Shown one piece after another: positions 42,397-51,685 of a DNA stretch of 64,000 nucleotides; position 1 is the first letter of the stretch, and every line of letters begins with the position of its first letter. Where the stretch lies: contig SVOJ01000011.1 in NCBI GenBank assembly GCA_015066385.1, positions 24,927 through 88,926 of the forward strand. Direction: 5' to 3'. Made by a program: the position numbers and the translations under genes. The notes under the pieces were generated by a model. That model did no database searches, was not told the DNA's origin, and saw only the letters and a program-made list of their open reading frames with translations. The stretch is from Oscillospiraceae bacterium (lineage in GTDB: Bacteria > Bacillota > Clostridia > Oscillospirales > Acutalibacteraceae).

Positions 42397-43936
42397 CGAT
42401 GGTTTTTATCGAATCGGGAATGGTGACACAAGTCAGTTTTGCAAGCCCTCTGAATGCATACGCGCCGATGTTTTGAATGCCGTCGCAAAGGGTAAGATTT
42501 GTAAGAGTATTACGGCTTTTGTACCACGGGGTATATTCGTAGCTTGCCTCGGTGTAGTCAGGCATGGTACCTGTGCCTGCGGTCAGGGTCACGGATTTGA
42601 CGGTCGGGCAATCAAAGGTATTCTTGCTGTCGTAAATAACAGCGGAGGCGGGCATGGTGAGATTTTCAATATCGTAACACGCATAAAATGCGTAATCGTT
42701 GATGGCGATTACGGTGTCGGGAATGAGCAGAGTTTCGATTGCACTGTAAGAGAATGCATACGAATCAATCACCGTAAGATCGGCCGGGAGAGTGATATTT
42801 GCAAGATGGGAGCAGCCGTAAAACGCATATTTGCCGATATTTTTGATGCCGTCTTCCAGGACAAGGGTATTGAAAGTGTCCGAGCTTTGGTACCACGGGG
42901 TTTTTGCATACCAGACAGGATCCTCGTAACGCTCGAAGTTTTGCATTGTACCTGTGCCTTTGTGCATAGTCAGGCTGACAAGCGATTCACAGCCATTAAA
43001 TGTAGTGTCTTCAAATGCAGCACTTGCAGAAAGGGAAAGTTCCTGTGCGGCACTGCAATCATAAAAAGCATATTCGCCGATGGTTTGCACCGAGTCGGGA
43101 AGTGTAATGCTTTCCAAGGCGGAAAAACGGTAAAAAGAGTAATCACCGACACTCGTGATACCCTCTGCAATCACAAGTGTTTTCAGTGAATCGCAAAAAC
43201 GGTACCATGCGGCTTTTTCATAATGTGCGGAATCTGTATACGGGCTGCCTACAAAAGTCGGCATGTCACCCGTACCCGTCAGAGTCAGTTTTTCAACAGC
43301 GGTGCCTTCAAAAAGATTGCCATCCGTAGAAAAAGGCATGGTGATGTCTTTGAGGTTGGTACAGCTCAGGAATGCATCATCGCCGATGTTTGTCACCGAG
43401 GCGGGAATGGTAAGGCTTTCAAGAGATTCACAAAAACAGAATGCACGCTCACCGATGCTTTGTACGGAAGACGGTATTTTTATTTCCGTCAGACCAATGC
43501 AGAAGTTGAAGGCATATTCACCGATGCTGATCAGGCTGTCGGGCAAGGTAATGGATGCAAGGTTCCGGCAGTTTGAAAATGCACTTTCGCCGATGCCCGT
43601 GAGCGTGGACGGAAGTGTTATTTTTTCAGTGTTGAAAAAACTGCAGAATGAATATTCACCGATATATGTTATCCCTTCCCCGATGACGATTTCTTTTGTT
43701 TCATAAGAACAGCCGCCCCAATCGGCAATGCCGCTTGTGAAATCAGGGATTTCCCCATTGCCGCTGACGGTCAGCATGCATGTTTCGTCATCAAACTGCC
43801 AGGAAATACCGGTATTTATTTGTCCGTTGATGACGGCAGCGTGTGCCGGCAAGTTGTTTTCGGTTGCGCTGACAGCAAACAACACGGCCAGCGTGCAGAT
43901 AAAAATGAAAAGTGTTCGTAAAATGGTTCGTTTCAT
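42197..43936 (-). CDS. BspA-type leucine-rich-repeat protein, N-terminal part of a frameshifted gene
   Basis: The first frame has a signal peptide (RTLFIFICTLAVLFAVSATENNLPAHA) and LRR_5 repeats up to TIGAYAFYA. After that the reading becomes non-repeat (KQCTDRHHLPCAND...), a sign that translation has left the true frame at about 42374. The meaningful part thus ends near 42380, and the remaining ~60 residues are out of frame. AAGAGG lies before ATG 43936, and the promoter is at 43967-43995. BspA-type LRR proteins are surface adhesins or binding proteins in gut bacteria. Confidence 0.82.
   Translation of the reverse strand: MKRTILRTLFIFICTLAVLFAVSATENNLPAHAAVINGQINTGISWQFDDETCMLTVSGNGEIPDFTSGIADWGGCSYETKEIVIGEGITYIGEYSFCSFFNTEKITLPSTLTGIGESAFSNCRNLASITLPDSLISIGEYAFNFCIGLTEIKIPSSVQSIGERAFCFCESLESLTIPASVTNIGDDAFLSCTNLKDITMPFSTDGNLFEGTAVEKLTLTGTGDMPTFVGSPYTDSAHYEKAAWYRFCDSLKTLVIAEGITSVGDYSFYRFSALESITLPDSVQTIGEYAFYDCSAAQELSLSASAAFEDTTFNGCESLVSLTMHKGTGTMQNFERYEDPVWYAKTPWYQSSDTFNTLVLEDGIKNIGKYAFYGCSHLANITLPADLTVIDSYAFSYSAIETLLIPDTVIAINDYAFYACYDIENLTMPASAVIYDSKNTFDCPTVKSVTLTAGTGTMPDYTEASYEYTPWYKSRNTLTNLTLCDGIQNIGAYAFRGLAKLTCVTIPDSIKTIGAYAFYAKQCTDRHHLPCANDGNSVLCFCLLLCTQRTDRSRNGDSHRRFCILQMHGAYRCAHRKPS
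42374..42377 (-). other. Frameshift site: run of four A on the coding strand
   Basis: The coding strand reads TTTTATGCAAAACAGTGCA. With three As it would read F-Y-A-N-S-A-L-T-D-I, exactly the LRR_5 spacing, and join the two frames. The extra A is either a real mutation, a phase-variable slip or an assembly error. Confidence 0.75.
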
Positions 43937-43966
43937 AACAATAACCTCTTTTTTGTAGTAACAAGT

Positions 43967-43995
43967 ATCCTATCATAGATCACGGTGTTAATCAA
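43967..43995 (-). promoter_or_regulatory. Promoter of the LRR gene
   Basis: On the minus strand TTGATT (43990-43995), a 17-bp spacer and TAGGAT (43967-43972). Confidence 0.55.
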
Positions 43996-44035
43996 TACTG
44001 AAGAAAAGTGTATCATTTCCTTTTGTGTGAAAAAC

Positions 44036-44066
44036 AAAAAAGCGGGGCTGTTTTTCACAGCCCCGC
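44036..44066 (-). terminator. Terminator of the RCC1-like gene
   Basis: GCGGGGCTGT (44042-44051) and ACAGCCCCGC (44057-44066) form a perfect 10-bp stem, followed on the minus strand by a T-run. Confidence 0.88.
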
Positions 44067-44083
44067 ATACAAGTTATGCAGTG

Positions 44084-45004
44084 TTATTTCTGTAAGGAAG
44101 CAACATCATCCTGTCCCAACAGATTTTTTTCAACCGATGAAAGAATTTCGGTGCAAAGCAATGTGCCGTTCGTTGTGATGCCGACCGTATGATACAATCC
44201 GCAGGAAACAGCGATGCAATCGGACCAATCATCCACGGCGGTTCTGCCGAGTTTGTTGTCGCCCGCAACGAGCACTTTGCCGTTGTCTTTGACTGCGACT
44301 GTGATCTCTTTGCCTGCGGCAATGGCTTTGACATCTTTCCAGTTGATGTCTGTGTAATAATCGGCTTTGGCGGCACCTGCGGTCAGCACTTTTCCGCTTT
44401 TGGTAAGGCCGACAAGATGATTGTAACCGCCTGCAAGGGATTCAACCTTTTTCCATCCGGATACATCTGCGCCGATCGAACCTGCAAGAACAACCGTGCC
44501 GTCGGATTTTAAACCGGCGGTGTATTTTTCACCTGCGGCAACGGCAACAATATCTGTCCATTCTTCCACGGCATATTTTGCGGTGTTTTTGTCGTCACCC
44601 GTGGCAACGACCGTACCGTCCGAACAAAGACCTACCAGATGCTTTGTGCCTGCGCTGATCTGCACGATGTTGCGCCAGAATGTTGTGTTGCCTTCAAAAG
44701 AAGATGTTGTCTGCACAAAACCGTTGCTCAGGCGCACGGCCGTGAAGTCTGCCCCTGCAGCAATTTCTTTCACATCCGTCCATTGTGCACATTCGAAAGC
44801 GAGCAGTTCGTTCTGTCCGCCCACGGTGGCAACCGTGCCGTCCTCATACAGCACGCTTGTGTGGTATTCGCCCGCTGCGATCCCCCGGATGGCAAGGCCT
44901 TCAAAAGGATCATTGTTTTTGCCTGCAACACAGATGACTGTTACAATGATTGCAATAACCGCAATACAGGCGACTGCAATAATGGCGATTTTCTTTTTGT
45001 TCAT
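44084..45004 (-). CDS. Membrane-anchored RCC1-like beta-propeller protein
   Basis: The 306-residue protein has an N-terminal anchor (IAIIAVACIAVIAIIVTVICVAG) and about six repeats of the type IAAGxxHTVGLxxDGTVVATG, forming an RCC1-like propeller on the outer face of the membrane. Such domains bind proteins or ligands; the target is unknown. AAGAGG lies before ATG 45004, 52 bp after the transporter gene and beyond its terminator. Confidence 0.82.
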   Translation of the reverse strand: MNKKKIAIIAVACIAVIAIIVTVICVAGKNNDPFEGLAIRGIAAGEYHTSVLYEDGTVATVGGQNELLAFECAQWTDVKEIAAGADFTAVRLSNGFVQTTSSFEGNTTFWRNIVQISAGTKHLVGLCSDGTVVATGDDKNTAKYAVEEWTDIVAVAAGEKYTAGLKSDGTVVLAGSIGADVSGWKKVESLAGGYNHLVGLTKSGKVLTAGAAKADYYTDINWKDVKAIAAGKEITVAVKDNGKVLVAGDNKLGRTAVDDWSDCIAVSCGLYHTVGITTNGTLLCTEILSSVEKNLLGQDDVASLQK

Positions 45005-45021
45005 GGAATAAACCTCTTTTC

Positions 45022-45049
45022 AAAAACAGGGGTGACATCCGCCACCCCT
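45022..45049 (-). terminator. Terminator of the sugar transporter gene
   Basis: AGGGGTG (45028-45034) and CACCCCT (45043-45049), 7-bp stem, followed on the minus strand by five Ts. Confidence 0.7.
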
Positions 45050-45056
45050 AAGATTT

Positions 45057-46616
45057 TTATACATTGATCTGTTTTTCTGCAAGTTTTGCAAGGTCTTCTG
45101 CATCGCCTTCGGAGGCAACGGCAGAAACTTCTGCACGGCGGACAAGCAGTTCTGCATACATTCTTTCACGCTTTTCACCGGAGAGATCATAGAAGAACAT
45201 CGGGATCATACCGAAAGAACCGGTGATGGTGGGCACAATGGCAAAATAGGCAAACAGGAAAAATTTAACGGCATCTGTTTGTTCTTTGCCGGCTTTGTAT
45301 GCGGATTGATCGTAATTGAATACCTGCATGAGCAGGGTGTTGATGATGTTGGTGAATGCACCTGCGAGTTTGGTTGCAAGACCTTTTGCAACACCGGTCA
45401 TGGCTTCGGTACGATAGCCCATTTTCCATTCGCAGTAGTCCATGCATTCGTTGTACATTTCAGTGTCAATGACTTTACCGGTGCCGTAGAAGAATGTCCA
45501 AATGAATTCTTCAATCGCCATGGCAATACCCATGGGCACCACTTTCTGATACATACCGCCTGCCTTTGTTTTCCAATCCATGCCGATACAGCCGAACAGG
45601 AAAACGGGAATCATGAGGATCTTGGAAGAATAGTTACCCACAAAATACAGGAATCTTGTGGAGAACTTGCGGCGGAAATAGGGAACCAACGCAAAACTCA
45701 ACGGGCTGATGGGGGCTGCGGGAATACCCGCGATCATGGTCAGGGAGTTGAAATGCAGAACGTCGGTGTAGTAGTTCGTCTTACTGCCGCCGATACCGAA
45801 ACTGTTGAGCATCTGCGAAAGAGTAAGAAGAAGCATCGGTTTGTTCTTGACAATGGATTCAACACCCATTTTAATTGAGGGCGGCTTGACGGATTGCAGA
45901 ATGCGTTCTTGCGAGTTCATGAAGAACCAGAAGGACATACCGCTGGAAACGAGGGTCGTGAACGTTCCCATGCCGACAAACGAGGTAATGAGTGTTTTAC
46001 TTCTGCCTGCATCATGGTTTTTGTTGTCGATGATATCAAGAATCACCGTAAAAATCTGTTCGGGCAGTTTTTCACCGAACTGTCCCGATGCCCAGTTCGC
46101 AAGCGTAACAAGCCTTATTCGGTCAACGGGGTGTGGGGTGATGGTTGACATAAGACCGGTTCGGGAAATATCCTGGAATGTTCCGATACCGTCTCGAATC
46201 ATGGTGAGGAACAGATAAAAACCGAATTTTATCCATTTGTTTGCATTCAGTAAGAATACCGGTTGGAACCAATACGCAAGGGTCCCGAGCAGCCCCGGAA
46301 TGGCAAGTGCCAGCAGGTAGGGTCTGAATTTACCCCAGCGGGTACGGGTCTTGTCAACGATGGTAGCAAAGAGGATGTCGTTGAGCATATCCCAGGGGGT
46401 GTTGATGGTTGCCGCCAATGCGGACAAGCTCAGCGGAAGTTCAAAAATGTTATTGACGAAACGGGATGAAAATGCGTTGATGTTAAATGATTGTGCCGCA
46501 TCCCACAGCACAAAACCGACCGTTTCTTTGAGACCGACATAGCGGCGGTTCTGATAGACGTACGATAATTGTTCGTCTGTCAACGCTTCGGCGGTGTTTA
46601 TGGGTTCTGTCGCCAA
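45057..46616 (-). CDS. MFS transporter of the glycoside-pentoside-hexuronide (GPH) type
   Basis: The 519-residue protein has about 12 membrane segments and GPH features such as WDMLNDILFATIVDKTRTRWGKFRPYLL, matching the NPxxGxxxDRTxSRxGRxRPY motif of melibiose-type cation:sugar symporters. It probably imports a sugar or glycoside with Na+ or H+. The TTG at 46616 is the better start: AGGAGGG lies seven bases upstream and would itself fall inside the reading frame if the ATG at 46634 were used. The C-terminus is long and charged. The promoter is at 46649-46677. Confidence 0.85.
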   Translation of the reverse strand: MATEPINTAEALTDEQLSYVYQNRRYVGLKETVGFVLWDAAQSFNINAFSSRFVNNIFELPLSLSALAATINTPWDMLNDILFATIVDKTRTRWGKFRPYLLALAIPGLLGTLAYWFQPVFLLNANKWIKFGFYLFLTMIRDGIGTFQDISRTGLMSTITPHPVDRIRLVTLANWASGQFGEKLPEQIFTVILDIIDNKNHDAGRSKTLITSFVGMGTFTTLVSSGMSFWFFMNSQERILQSVKPPSIKMGVESIVKNKPMLLLTLSQMLNSFGIGGSKTNYYTDVLHFNSLTMIAGIPAAPISPLSFALVPYFRRKFSTRFLYFVGNYSSKILMIPVFLFGCIGMDWKTKAGGMYQKVVPMGIAMAIEEFIWTFFYGTGKVIDTEMYNECMDYCEWKMGYRTEAMTGVAKGLATKLAGAFTNIINTLLMQVFNYDQSAYKAGKEQTDAVKFFLFAYFAIVPTITGSFGMIPMFFYDLSGEKRERMYAELLVRRAEVSAVASEGDAEDLAKLAEKQINV

Positions 46617-46648
46617 AAGATTCCCTCCTGTCATAGAATGTACGTTAC

Positions 46649-46677
46649 ATTTTACCATATTATTAAAAGTAATGCAA
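46649..46677 (-). promoter_or_regulatory. Promoter of the GPH transporter gene
   Basis: On the minus strand TTGCAT (46672-46677), a 17-bp spacer and TAAAAT (46649-46654). Confidence 0.6.
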
Positions 46678-46724
46678 GAAAAAAAACAACCCGAAAATTT
46701 GGTGAAAACAACGAAAATGTATCC

Positions 46725-46753
46725 TTGTTTTTGTTAACAAAAACTGATAAAAT
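46725..46753 (+). promoter_or_regulatory. Promoter of the endonuclease/phosphatase-family gene
   Basis: TTGTTT (46725-46730), a 17-bp spacer containing GTTAAC, and TAAAAT (46748-46753). It is divergent from the transporter promoter. Confidence 0.6.
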
Positions 46754-46774
46754 GATGCAGAAGGGGTGTTGAAA

Positions 46775-47479
46775 ATGAAAATCAGGCTTATGAGCTTCAA
46801 TGTGCTGCATTGTGAAGTCTGGAAGCGGAAATGCATTGATTTTGATGCTTTTGCTGCTGCGATTCTGGACAGCGGTGCGGATATTATAGGTTTAAACGAA
46901 ATACGCGGGCAGGGAACACGTGACGATTATCAGGCACAGGCAAAGATCCTTGCCGAAAAAACAGGTTTTTATTATTACTTCGCAAAAGCCATTGATGTCG
47001 GCGGAGAAAATCCCTACGGAAATGCGTTGCTCAGCCGATTTCCGATCAGAAAAGCCGAAACGGTGATGATTCCCGATCCGGTGCTACGCATCGGGGCAGG
47101 CTTTGAAACACGCTGTATTCTGAAAGCGGAATTGGATGTTGCAGGCGGTCTTACAGTGCTTGTCACCCACTTCGGGCTCAATAAAAGTGAACAGAAAAAT
47201 GCCGTAAAAACAGTAATTGAAAATCTCGGTGCCGAAAAACTGATTCTGATGGGGGATTTCAACGTGTATCCCGATGACAACGTTCTTTTACCCATCCGCG
47301 AACAACTCAAGGATGCCGCGCAACGGTTCAACAAACCGCTTTACAGTTTTCCGTCCGATATCCCCGACCGCAAAATAGATTACATTTTTGCAAGTCCTGC
47401 AGTGAAGATCCTGTCGGCAGATATACCGCCCGTAGTGTTGTCCGATCACCGACCGCATATTGCGCAAATCGAAATATAA
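46775..47479 (+). CDS. Endonuclease/exonuclease/phosphatase (EEP) family hydrolase
   Basis: The 234-residue protein shows the DNase I-like motifs in order: MSFNVLH, LNEIRG, YGNALLSRFPI, THFGLN, LMGDFNVYPDD, DYIFAS and LSDHRPHI. It is cytoplasmic; family members cleave DNA, phosphoinositides or other phosphodiesters, and the target here is unknown. ATG 46775 is used because AAGGGG lies eight bases upstream. It is monocistronic with a strong terminator. Confidence 0.87.
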   Translation: MKIRLMSFNVLHCEVWKRKCIDFDAFAAAILDSGADIIGLNEIRGQGTRDDYQAQAKILAEKTGFYYYFAKAIDVGGENPYGNALLSRFPIRKAETVMIPDPVLRIGAGFETRCILKAELDVAGGLTVLVTHFGLNKSEQKNAVKTVIENLGAEKLILMGDFNVYPDDNVLLPIREQLKDAAQRFNKPLYSFPSDIPDRKIDYIFASPAVKILSADIPPVVLSDHRPHIAQIEI

Positions 47480-47489
47480 AAGCAAAAAA

Positions 47490-47524
47490 CATTACCCTTG
47501 CAGTTGGTTCTGCAAGGGTAATTC
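47490..47524. terminator. Bidirectional terminator between EEP and PHP genes
   Basis: ATTACCCTTGCAG (47491-47503) and its exact complement (47510-47522) form a 13-bp stem with a TTGGTT loop. Confidence 0.85.
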
Positions 47525-47536
47525 TTATCGGATCAA

Positions 47537-48916
47537 TCAGAATGCAAAATATTTTTCGCGCTGTGCTTTCATTCTGCCCGAAATCAGGCACAGAATTTCC
47601 TTTGCACCGGGTTCGCCGAAGGCATAATCTTTCATCGCTCTGCCTTCCTCATAGCACAGCTCGTCGTGCAACGGGAAGAAGTTTTCATAAAGGAACGAAG
47701 CATACTGCGTCAGGCGCAGATCGCCGACAATGCGGTATTCGGCGCTGATGGTATCAATGGCAACCGAATAATAATCCTTGATGGACTGAATGAGTGCCGT
47801 TCGCTCGTTTTCGGGCGAGAAAACCATGGTGCAGCAGATGTCTGCCTTGGGATTGATGGAATCGTGGGTGTCAGTGCTGCCGACGATCGGCATTCTGTTG
47901 CCGTTTGCCCATTGCTCATACCATGCGGCGGTCTGATAGCCGTTGTGGTTGAATTCGCGTTCGCCGCCGAGCACCTCAAAGGCATCAAAAATTCTGTTTT
48001 TGAACATCAGTTTCCACATTTTTTCGGGAACGTGGTTGACGTTGTTTCTCCAGTAAGGATGCGGGAAAATGGCAAGACCGTTTGCTTGGCGGATCTTGTC
48101 AAAGATGTAAACACAGCAGGCATAGGTGTATTTTTCAATGCCGTCGGGAATGTCAAGCGTGTCCTTGAGTGCATCGACTTCGGCAAAGAATTCTTCCTTT
48201 GACATCTGTTCGGGGGCAACGCCGGTCATGCTTCTGCCGTTCATGGCACCGTCGGTTTCGGTGTCGTTGGCTTCGCCTTTGATAAGTCCGTTGACCGACC
48301 ATTCACCGCCGAAATTGACAATATGCACATCATTGATGTGCCATTCATCGCCCTTGGGCATGTGCACTTCTTCACCCTCGACAAGGTTGAGTTCTATGGG
48401 AACATCCTTGAACAATTCTTTCAGACGCAGGGACGGATAATACCTGCCGTGGTCTGTGAGTGCCATGAAGTCATACCCCTTGCGGCGGTAGTTGGAAGCA
48501 ACCACAGCGGGAGCCTGACGACCGTCCGAGCAGGTGGAATGCATGTGCAGGTCACCGATAAAGGGATATCTGCCGCACAGATCCTCATGCAGAGAATAGA
48601 CCGACAGTTCGACCAGTTCTTTGCCGTCGAGAATGACTCTTACGAAGTGTTCCTGCTCATCGGGGAATGCGTGTTTAAAACGGATGCAACCGTCTTCACA
48701 GGGTTTTACGGTCTTGTGTGCCCATCTTGAAACGTGCGGATAGTCACGGGTGCAACCCTCGTTCATGGGGCACAGTTCAATGGTGTATTCCGTGTCGGCA
48801 ACAAACGAAATGCGGCTGCCGAGCGGTTTGATGGTGATTTCCACTTCCTTATCAGCGGGAAATACCTTGGGGAAAATATCAAAATAGTGCAATGTCACAC
48901 TTTTTACAAAGCCCAT
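47537..48916 (-). CDS. PHP-domain metallohydrolase (CehA/McbA-like)
   Basis: The 459-residue protein has an N-terminal beta domain of about 120 residues and a PHP domain with metal ligands in GDLHMHSTCSDG, ALTDHGRYYP, EGEEVH, FPHPYW and GSTDTHDS. Such enzymes hydrolyse phosphoesters or related bonds with two or three metals. It is the last of a minus-strand group with FucO-like dehydrogenase (21 bp upstream) and M18 aminopeptidase. Substrate unknown; no signal peptide. Confidence 0.85.
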   Translation of the reverse strand: MGFVKSVTLHYFDIFPKVFPADKEVEITIKPLGSRISFVADTEYTIELCPMNEGCTRDYPHVSRWAHKTVKPCEDGCIRFKHAFPDEQEHFVRVILDGKELVELSVYSLHEDLCGRYPFIGDLHMHSTCSDGRQAPAVVASNYRRKGYDFMALTDHGRYYPSLRLKELFKDVPIELNLVEGEEVHMPKGDEWHINDVHIVNFGGEWSVNGLIKGEANDTETDGAMNGRSMTGVAPEQMSKEEFFAEVDALKDTLDIPDGIEKYTYACCVYIFDKIRQANGLAIFPHPYWRNNVNHVPEKMWKLMFKNRIFDAFEVLGGEREFNHNGYQTAAWYEQWANGNRMPIVGSTDTHDSINPKADICCTMVFSPENERTALIQSIKDYYSVAIDTISAEYRIVGDLRLTQYASFLYENFFPLHDELCYEEGRAMKDYAFGEPGAKEILCLISGRMKAQREKYFAF

Positions 48917-48937
48917 AATAAGACCTCTTTTCTGTTT

Positions 48938-50086
48938 TTACAGCAGTTCTTTGAACAGGGCGGTGATTTCTTCAACGGAAGTATCTCTCGGGTTGCCGGG
49001 ACGGCATGCATCGTCAAATGCACTCTGTGCAAGGAAGGGGATGTCTTCTTCTTTTACGATTTCCTTGAGGTCTGCGGGGATGCCGACATCTGCGGAAAGC
49101 TGACGGACAGCATTGATAGCGGCTTCGCGTGCTTCTTCAATGCTCATGGCATCGGTGCCTTCAACGCCCATTGCCTTTGCAATGGCACGGTACTTGTCGC
49201 CCGTTGCAGGGGCATTGTAAGCCATAACGGTGGGAAGAATGATTGCATTTGCAACACCGTGGGGGGTGTCATACAGTGCGCCGAGCGGGTGTGCCATGGA
49301 GTGAACGATACCAAGACCGACGTTGGAAAAGCCCATGCCTGCGATGTACTGACCCAGTGCCATGCCTTCTCTGCCCTTTTCACAGCCGTTGACGGCACCG
49401 CGAAGAGATGCGGCAATGATTTCGATGGCTTTCAGGTGGAACATATCGCTCATTTCCCATGCGCCCTTGGTGATGTAGCCTTCGATTGCGTGGGTAAGAG
49501 CATCCATACCGGTAGCGGCAGTCAGGCCCTTGGGCATGGTGGACATCATATCGGGGTCAACAACAGCAACAACGGGAATGTCGTGCACATCCACGCAGAC
49601 CATTTTGCGGTTGTTTTCGGCATCGGTGATAACATAGTTGATGGTCACTTCGGCGGCAGTGCCTGCGGTGGTGGGAACGGCAATGATGGGAACGCACTTG
49701 TTGACGGTGGGAGCCACGCCTTCCAGAGAACGCACATCGGCAAAATCGGGGTTGGTGATGATGATGCCGATTGCCTTTGCGGTGTCCATGGAAGAACCGC
49801 CGCCGATGGCTACGATGCAGTCGCTGTCAGCAGCCTTGAATGCGGCGACACCGTTCTGTACATTCTGAATGGTGGGGTTTGGCTTGATGTCGGAGAAGAT
49901 AACATATTCAATACCGGCTTCGTCCAGAACATCGGTCACTTTCTTGGTGACATTGAACTTGATGAGGTCGGGGTCGGAGCAGACAAAGACCTTTTTGAAG
50001 CCTCTTGCCTTGATTTCAGCAGGAATCTCCTTGATTGCACCTGCACCGTGATAACTTGTTTCATTGAGAACGAATCTGTTTGCCAT
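48938..50086 (-). CDS. fucO: Iron-containing alcohol dehydrogenase, lactaldehyde reductase (FucO) type
   Basis: The 382-residue group III alcohol dehydrogenase has the NAD site GGGSSMDTAKA and metal ligands in DALTHAIEGY and HSMAHPLGALYDTPHG. High similarity to FucO suggests reduction of lactaldehyde to 1,2-propanediol with NADH, as in fucose or rhamnose fermentation; a general short-chain alcohol role is also possible. No other fucose genes are present. AGGAGG precedes ATG 50086, 28 bp after the aminopeptidase gene. Confidence 0.88.
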   Translation of the reverse strand: MANRFVLNETSYHGAGAIKEIPAEIKARGFKKVFVCSDPDLIKFNVTKKVTDVLDEAGIEYVIFSDIKPNPTIQNVQNGVAAFKAADSDCIVAIGGGSSMDTAKAIGIIITNPDFADVRSLEGVAPTVNKCVPIIAVPTTAGTAAEVTINYVITDAENNRKMVCVDVHDIPVVAVVDPDMMSTMPKGLTAATGMDALTHAIEGYITKGAWEMSDMFHLKAIEIIAASLRGAVNGCEKGREGMALGQYIAGMGFSNVGLGIVHSMAHPLGALYDTPHGVANAIILPTVMAYNAPATGDKYRAIAKAMGVEGTDAMSIEEAREAAINAVRQLSADVGIPADLKEIVKEEDIPFLAQSAFDDACRPGNPRDTSVEEITALFKELL

Positions 50087-50114
50087 AGTAATTTTCCTCC
50101 TGTATATTTAAAAA

Positions 50115-51518
50115 TCAATCTGCAAAGAACACTTTAAATGCTCTGTGTGCCATATAAACATCGATCTTGCTGACCACTTCAAAGGGAGCATGCATGGAAA
50201 TGACGGGAACACCTGCATCGATGACGTCAATGTTGTGGGAAGCTACGTATTTTGCGACCGTTCCGCCGCCGCCGAGGTCAACTTTGCCCAGTTCGCCGAT
50301 CTGCCAGATAACCCCGTTCTTGTCGAGCATGGAACGGACTCTGCCCATGAATTCGGCAGAAGCATCGCTTGTGCCGCCCTTGCCGCGTGAGCCTGTGTAT
50401 TTGGTAATGACGATACCCTTGTTAAGATACGCGGCATTTCTGCGTTCGAGAACATCCGCAAAGGTCGGGTCGAATGCGGCATTGACGTCTGCCGACAGGC
50501 ATTCACTGTTCTTCATGCAGATTCTGCCGGGCACACCGTTGGTTTCCGCAAGGTCGGTGATGAAGTCTGCCATGTAAGACGAATTCAGACCCGTGTTGCC
50601 GTCCGAGCCGGTTTCTTCCTTGTCGGTCAGCACGGACAGGACGGTGTATTCGGGGTTTTCGGTTTCAAGAATGGCGGTGAGTGCGGGGTAAGCACAAACG
50701 CGGTCATCATGACCGTAGGAGCCGATGAGGGCTCTGTCCAGACCGATGTCGCAAGCCTTGAATGCGGGAACCACTTCCAGTTCCGCAGACAGGAAATCGG
50801 CTTCAATGATGCCGTATTTTTCGTTGAGGAGCTTGAGGATGTTGAGTTTGACCGCTTCTGCTTCATCGCAGTCTGCAAACGGACGTGAACCGATGATCAC
50901 GTTGAGTTCTTCACCGCGGATGCCGTCGGCCAGGGTGCGTTTGCTCTGTTCCTGTGCAAGGTGCGGAAGCAGGTCGGAAATGACGAATTTGGGGTCGTTT
51001 TCGTCTTCACCGATGCACACAGTTACAACCGTACCGTCTTTTTTGACCACCACACCGTGCAGAGCAAGGGGAATGGCTGTCCACTGATATTTTTTGATAC
51101 CGCCGTAGTAATGGGTCTTGAGCAGTGCAATTTCATTGTCTTCATACATCGGGTTGGGCTTGAGGTCAAGACGGGGAGAGTCAATGTGTGCGGCGGCAAT
51201 GCGCACACCGTCTGCAAGGCTTCTCTTGCCGATGATTGCAAAAATAATGCTCTTGCCGCGGTTGTTGTAATAAACCTTGTCGCCCGCGTTGTATTTTTTG
51301 CCGAATTCATAAGGCACAAAGCCGTTCTTTTCGGCTTCCGCCACGCTTACGCAAACGGCCTCACGTTCGGTTTTGGCATCGTTCAAAAAGTTTTTGTAGC
51401 CTTCGCAGTAGGCATCTGCAGCGGCAACCTCGTCGGCAGTCAGCACTTTGGATGCGTGCTTGGGAGTGTAGAAAAGTTCTTCTTTCATGACAGAAAAATC
51501 GTTTTTGTTTTCAGACAT
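50115..51518 (-). CDS. M18 family aminopeptidase
   Basis: The 467-residue protein matches M18 metallo-aminopeptidases (aspartyl aminopeptidase group): zinc ligands in AAAHIDSPRLDLKP, catalytic DKEETGSDG, YGHDDRVCAYPAL, and a C-terminal VPVISMHAPFEVVSKIDVYMAHRAF. It removes N-terminal, often acidic, residues from peptides in the cytoplasm. GGAGG precedes ATG 51518, and the promoter is at 51595-51623. It heads the group with fucO and the PHP gene. Confidence 0.92.
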   Translation of the reverse strand: MSENKNDFSVMKEELFYTPKHASKVLTADEVAAADAYCEGYKNFLNDAKTEREAVCVSVAEAEKNGFVPYEFGKKYNAGDKVYYNNRGKSIIFAIIGKRSLADGVRIAAAHIDSPRLDLKPNPMYEDNEIALLKTHYYGGIKKYQWTAIPLALHGVVVKKDGTVVTVCIGEDENDPKFVISDLLPHLAQEQSKRTLADGIRGEELNVIIGSRPFADCDEAEAVKLNILKLLNEKYGIIEADFLSAELEVVPAFKACDIGLDRALIGSYGHDDRVCAYPALTAILETENPEYTVLSVLTDKEETGSDGNTGLNSSYMADFITDLAETNGVPGRICMKNSECLSADVNAAFDPTFADVLERRNAAYLNKGIVITKYTGSRGKGGTSDASAEFMGRVRSMLDKNGVIWQIGELGKVDLGGGGTVAKYVASHNIDVIDAGVPVISMHAPFEVVSKIDVYMAHRAFKVFFAD

Positions 51519-51594
51519 AATGTTCCTCCGTTATTTTTAAATGTAAAAAACATATATTTTTATTTGAAAAGAATTTTATATCCTCTCATTTTAG

Positions 51595-51623
51595 AGTATA
51601 GCACAATTTGTAAAAATTTACAA
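51595..51623 (-). promoter_or_regulatory. Promoter of the M18 aminopeptidase gene group
   Basis: On the minus strand TTGTAA (51618-51623), a 17-bp spacer and TATACT (51595-51600). Confidence 0.6.
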
Positions 51624-51640
51624 TTCTTTTTTTTGCATTC

Positions 51641-51671
51641 AAAAAGCCGCCCTCGGGTGTGAGGACGGCTT
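51641..51671 (-). terminator. Terminator of the NhaC gene
   Basis: AAGCCGCCCTC (51644-51654) pairs with GAGGACGGCTT (51661-51671) with one mismatch, followed on the minus strand by TTTTT. Confidence 0.75.
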
Positions 51672-51685
51672 AGTTTTGTTTGCGC

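Noticed and set aside
48734..50137. 467-codon plus-strand frame opposite the alcohol dehydrogenase
   Set aside because: It is a reverse-complement shadow of fucO; the composition is unnatural (Cys, His and Gly rich) and there is no start signal.
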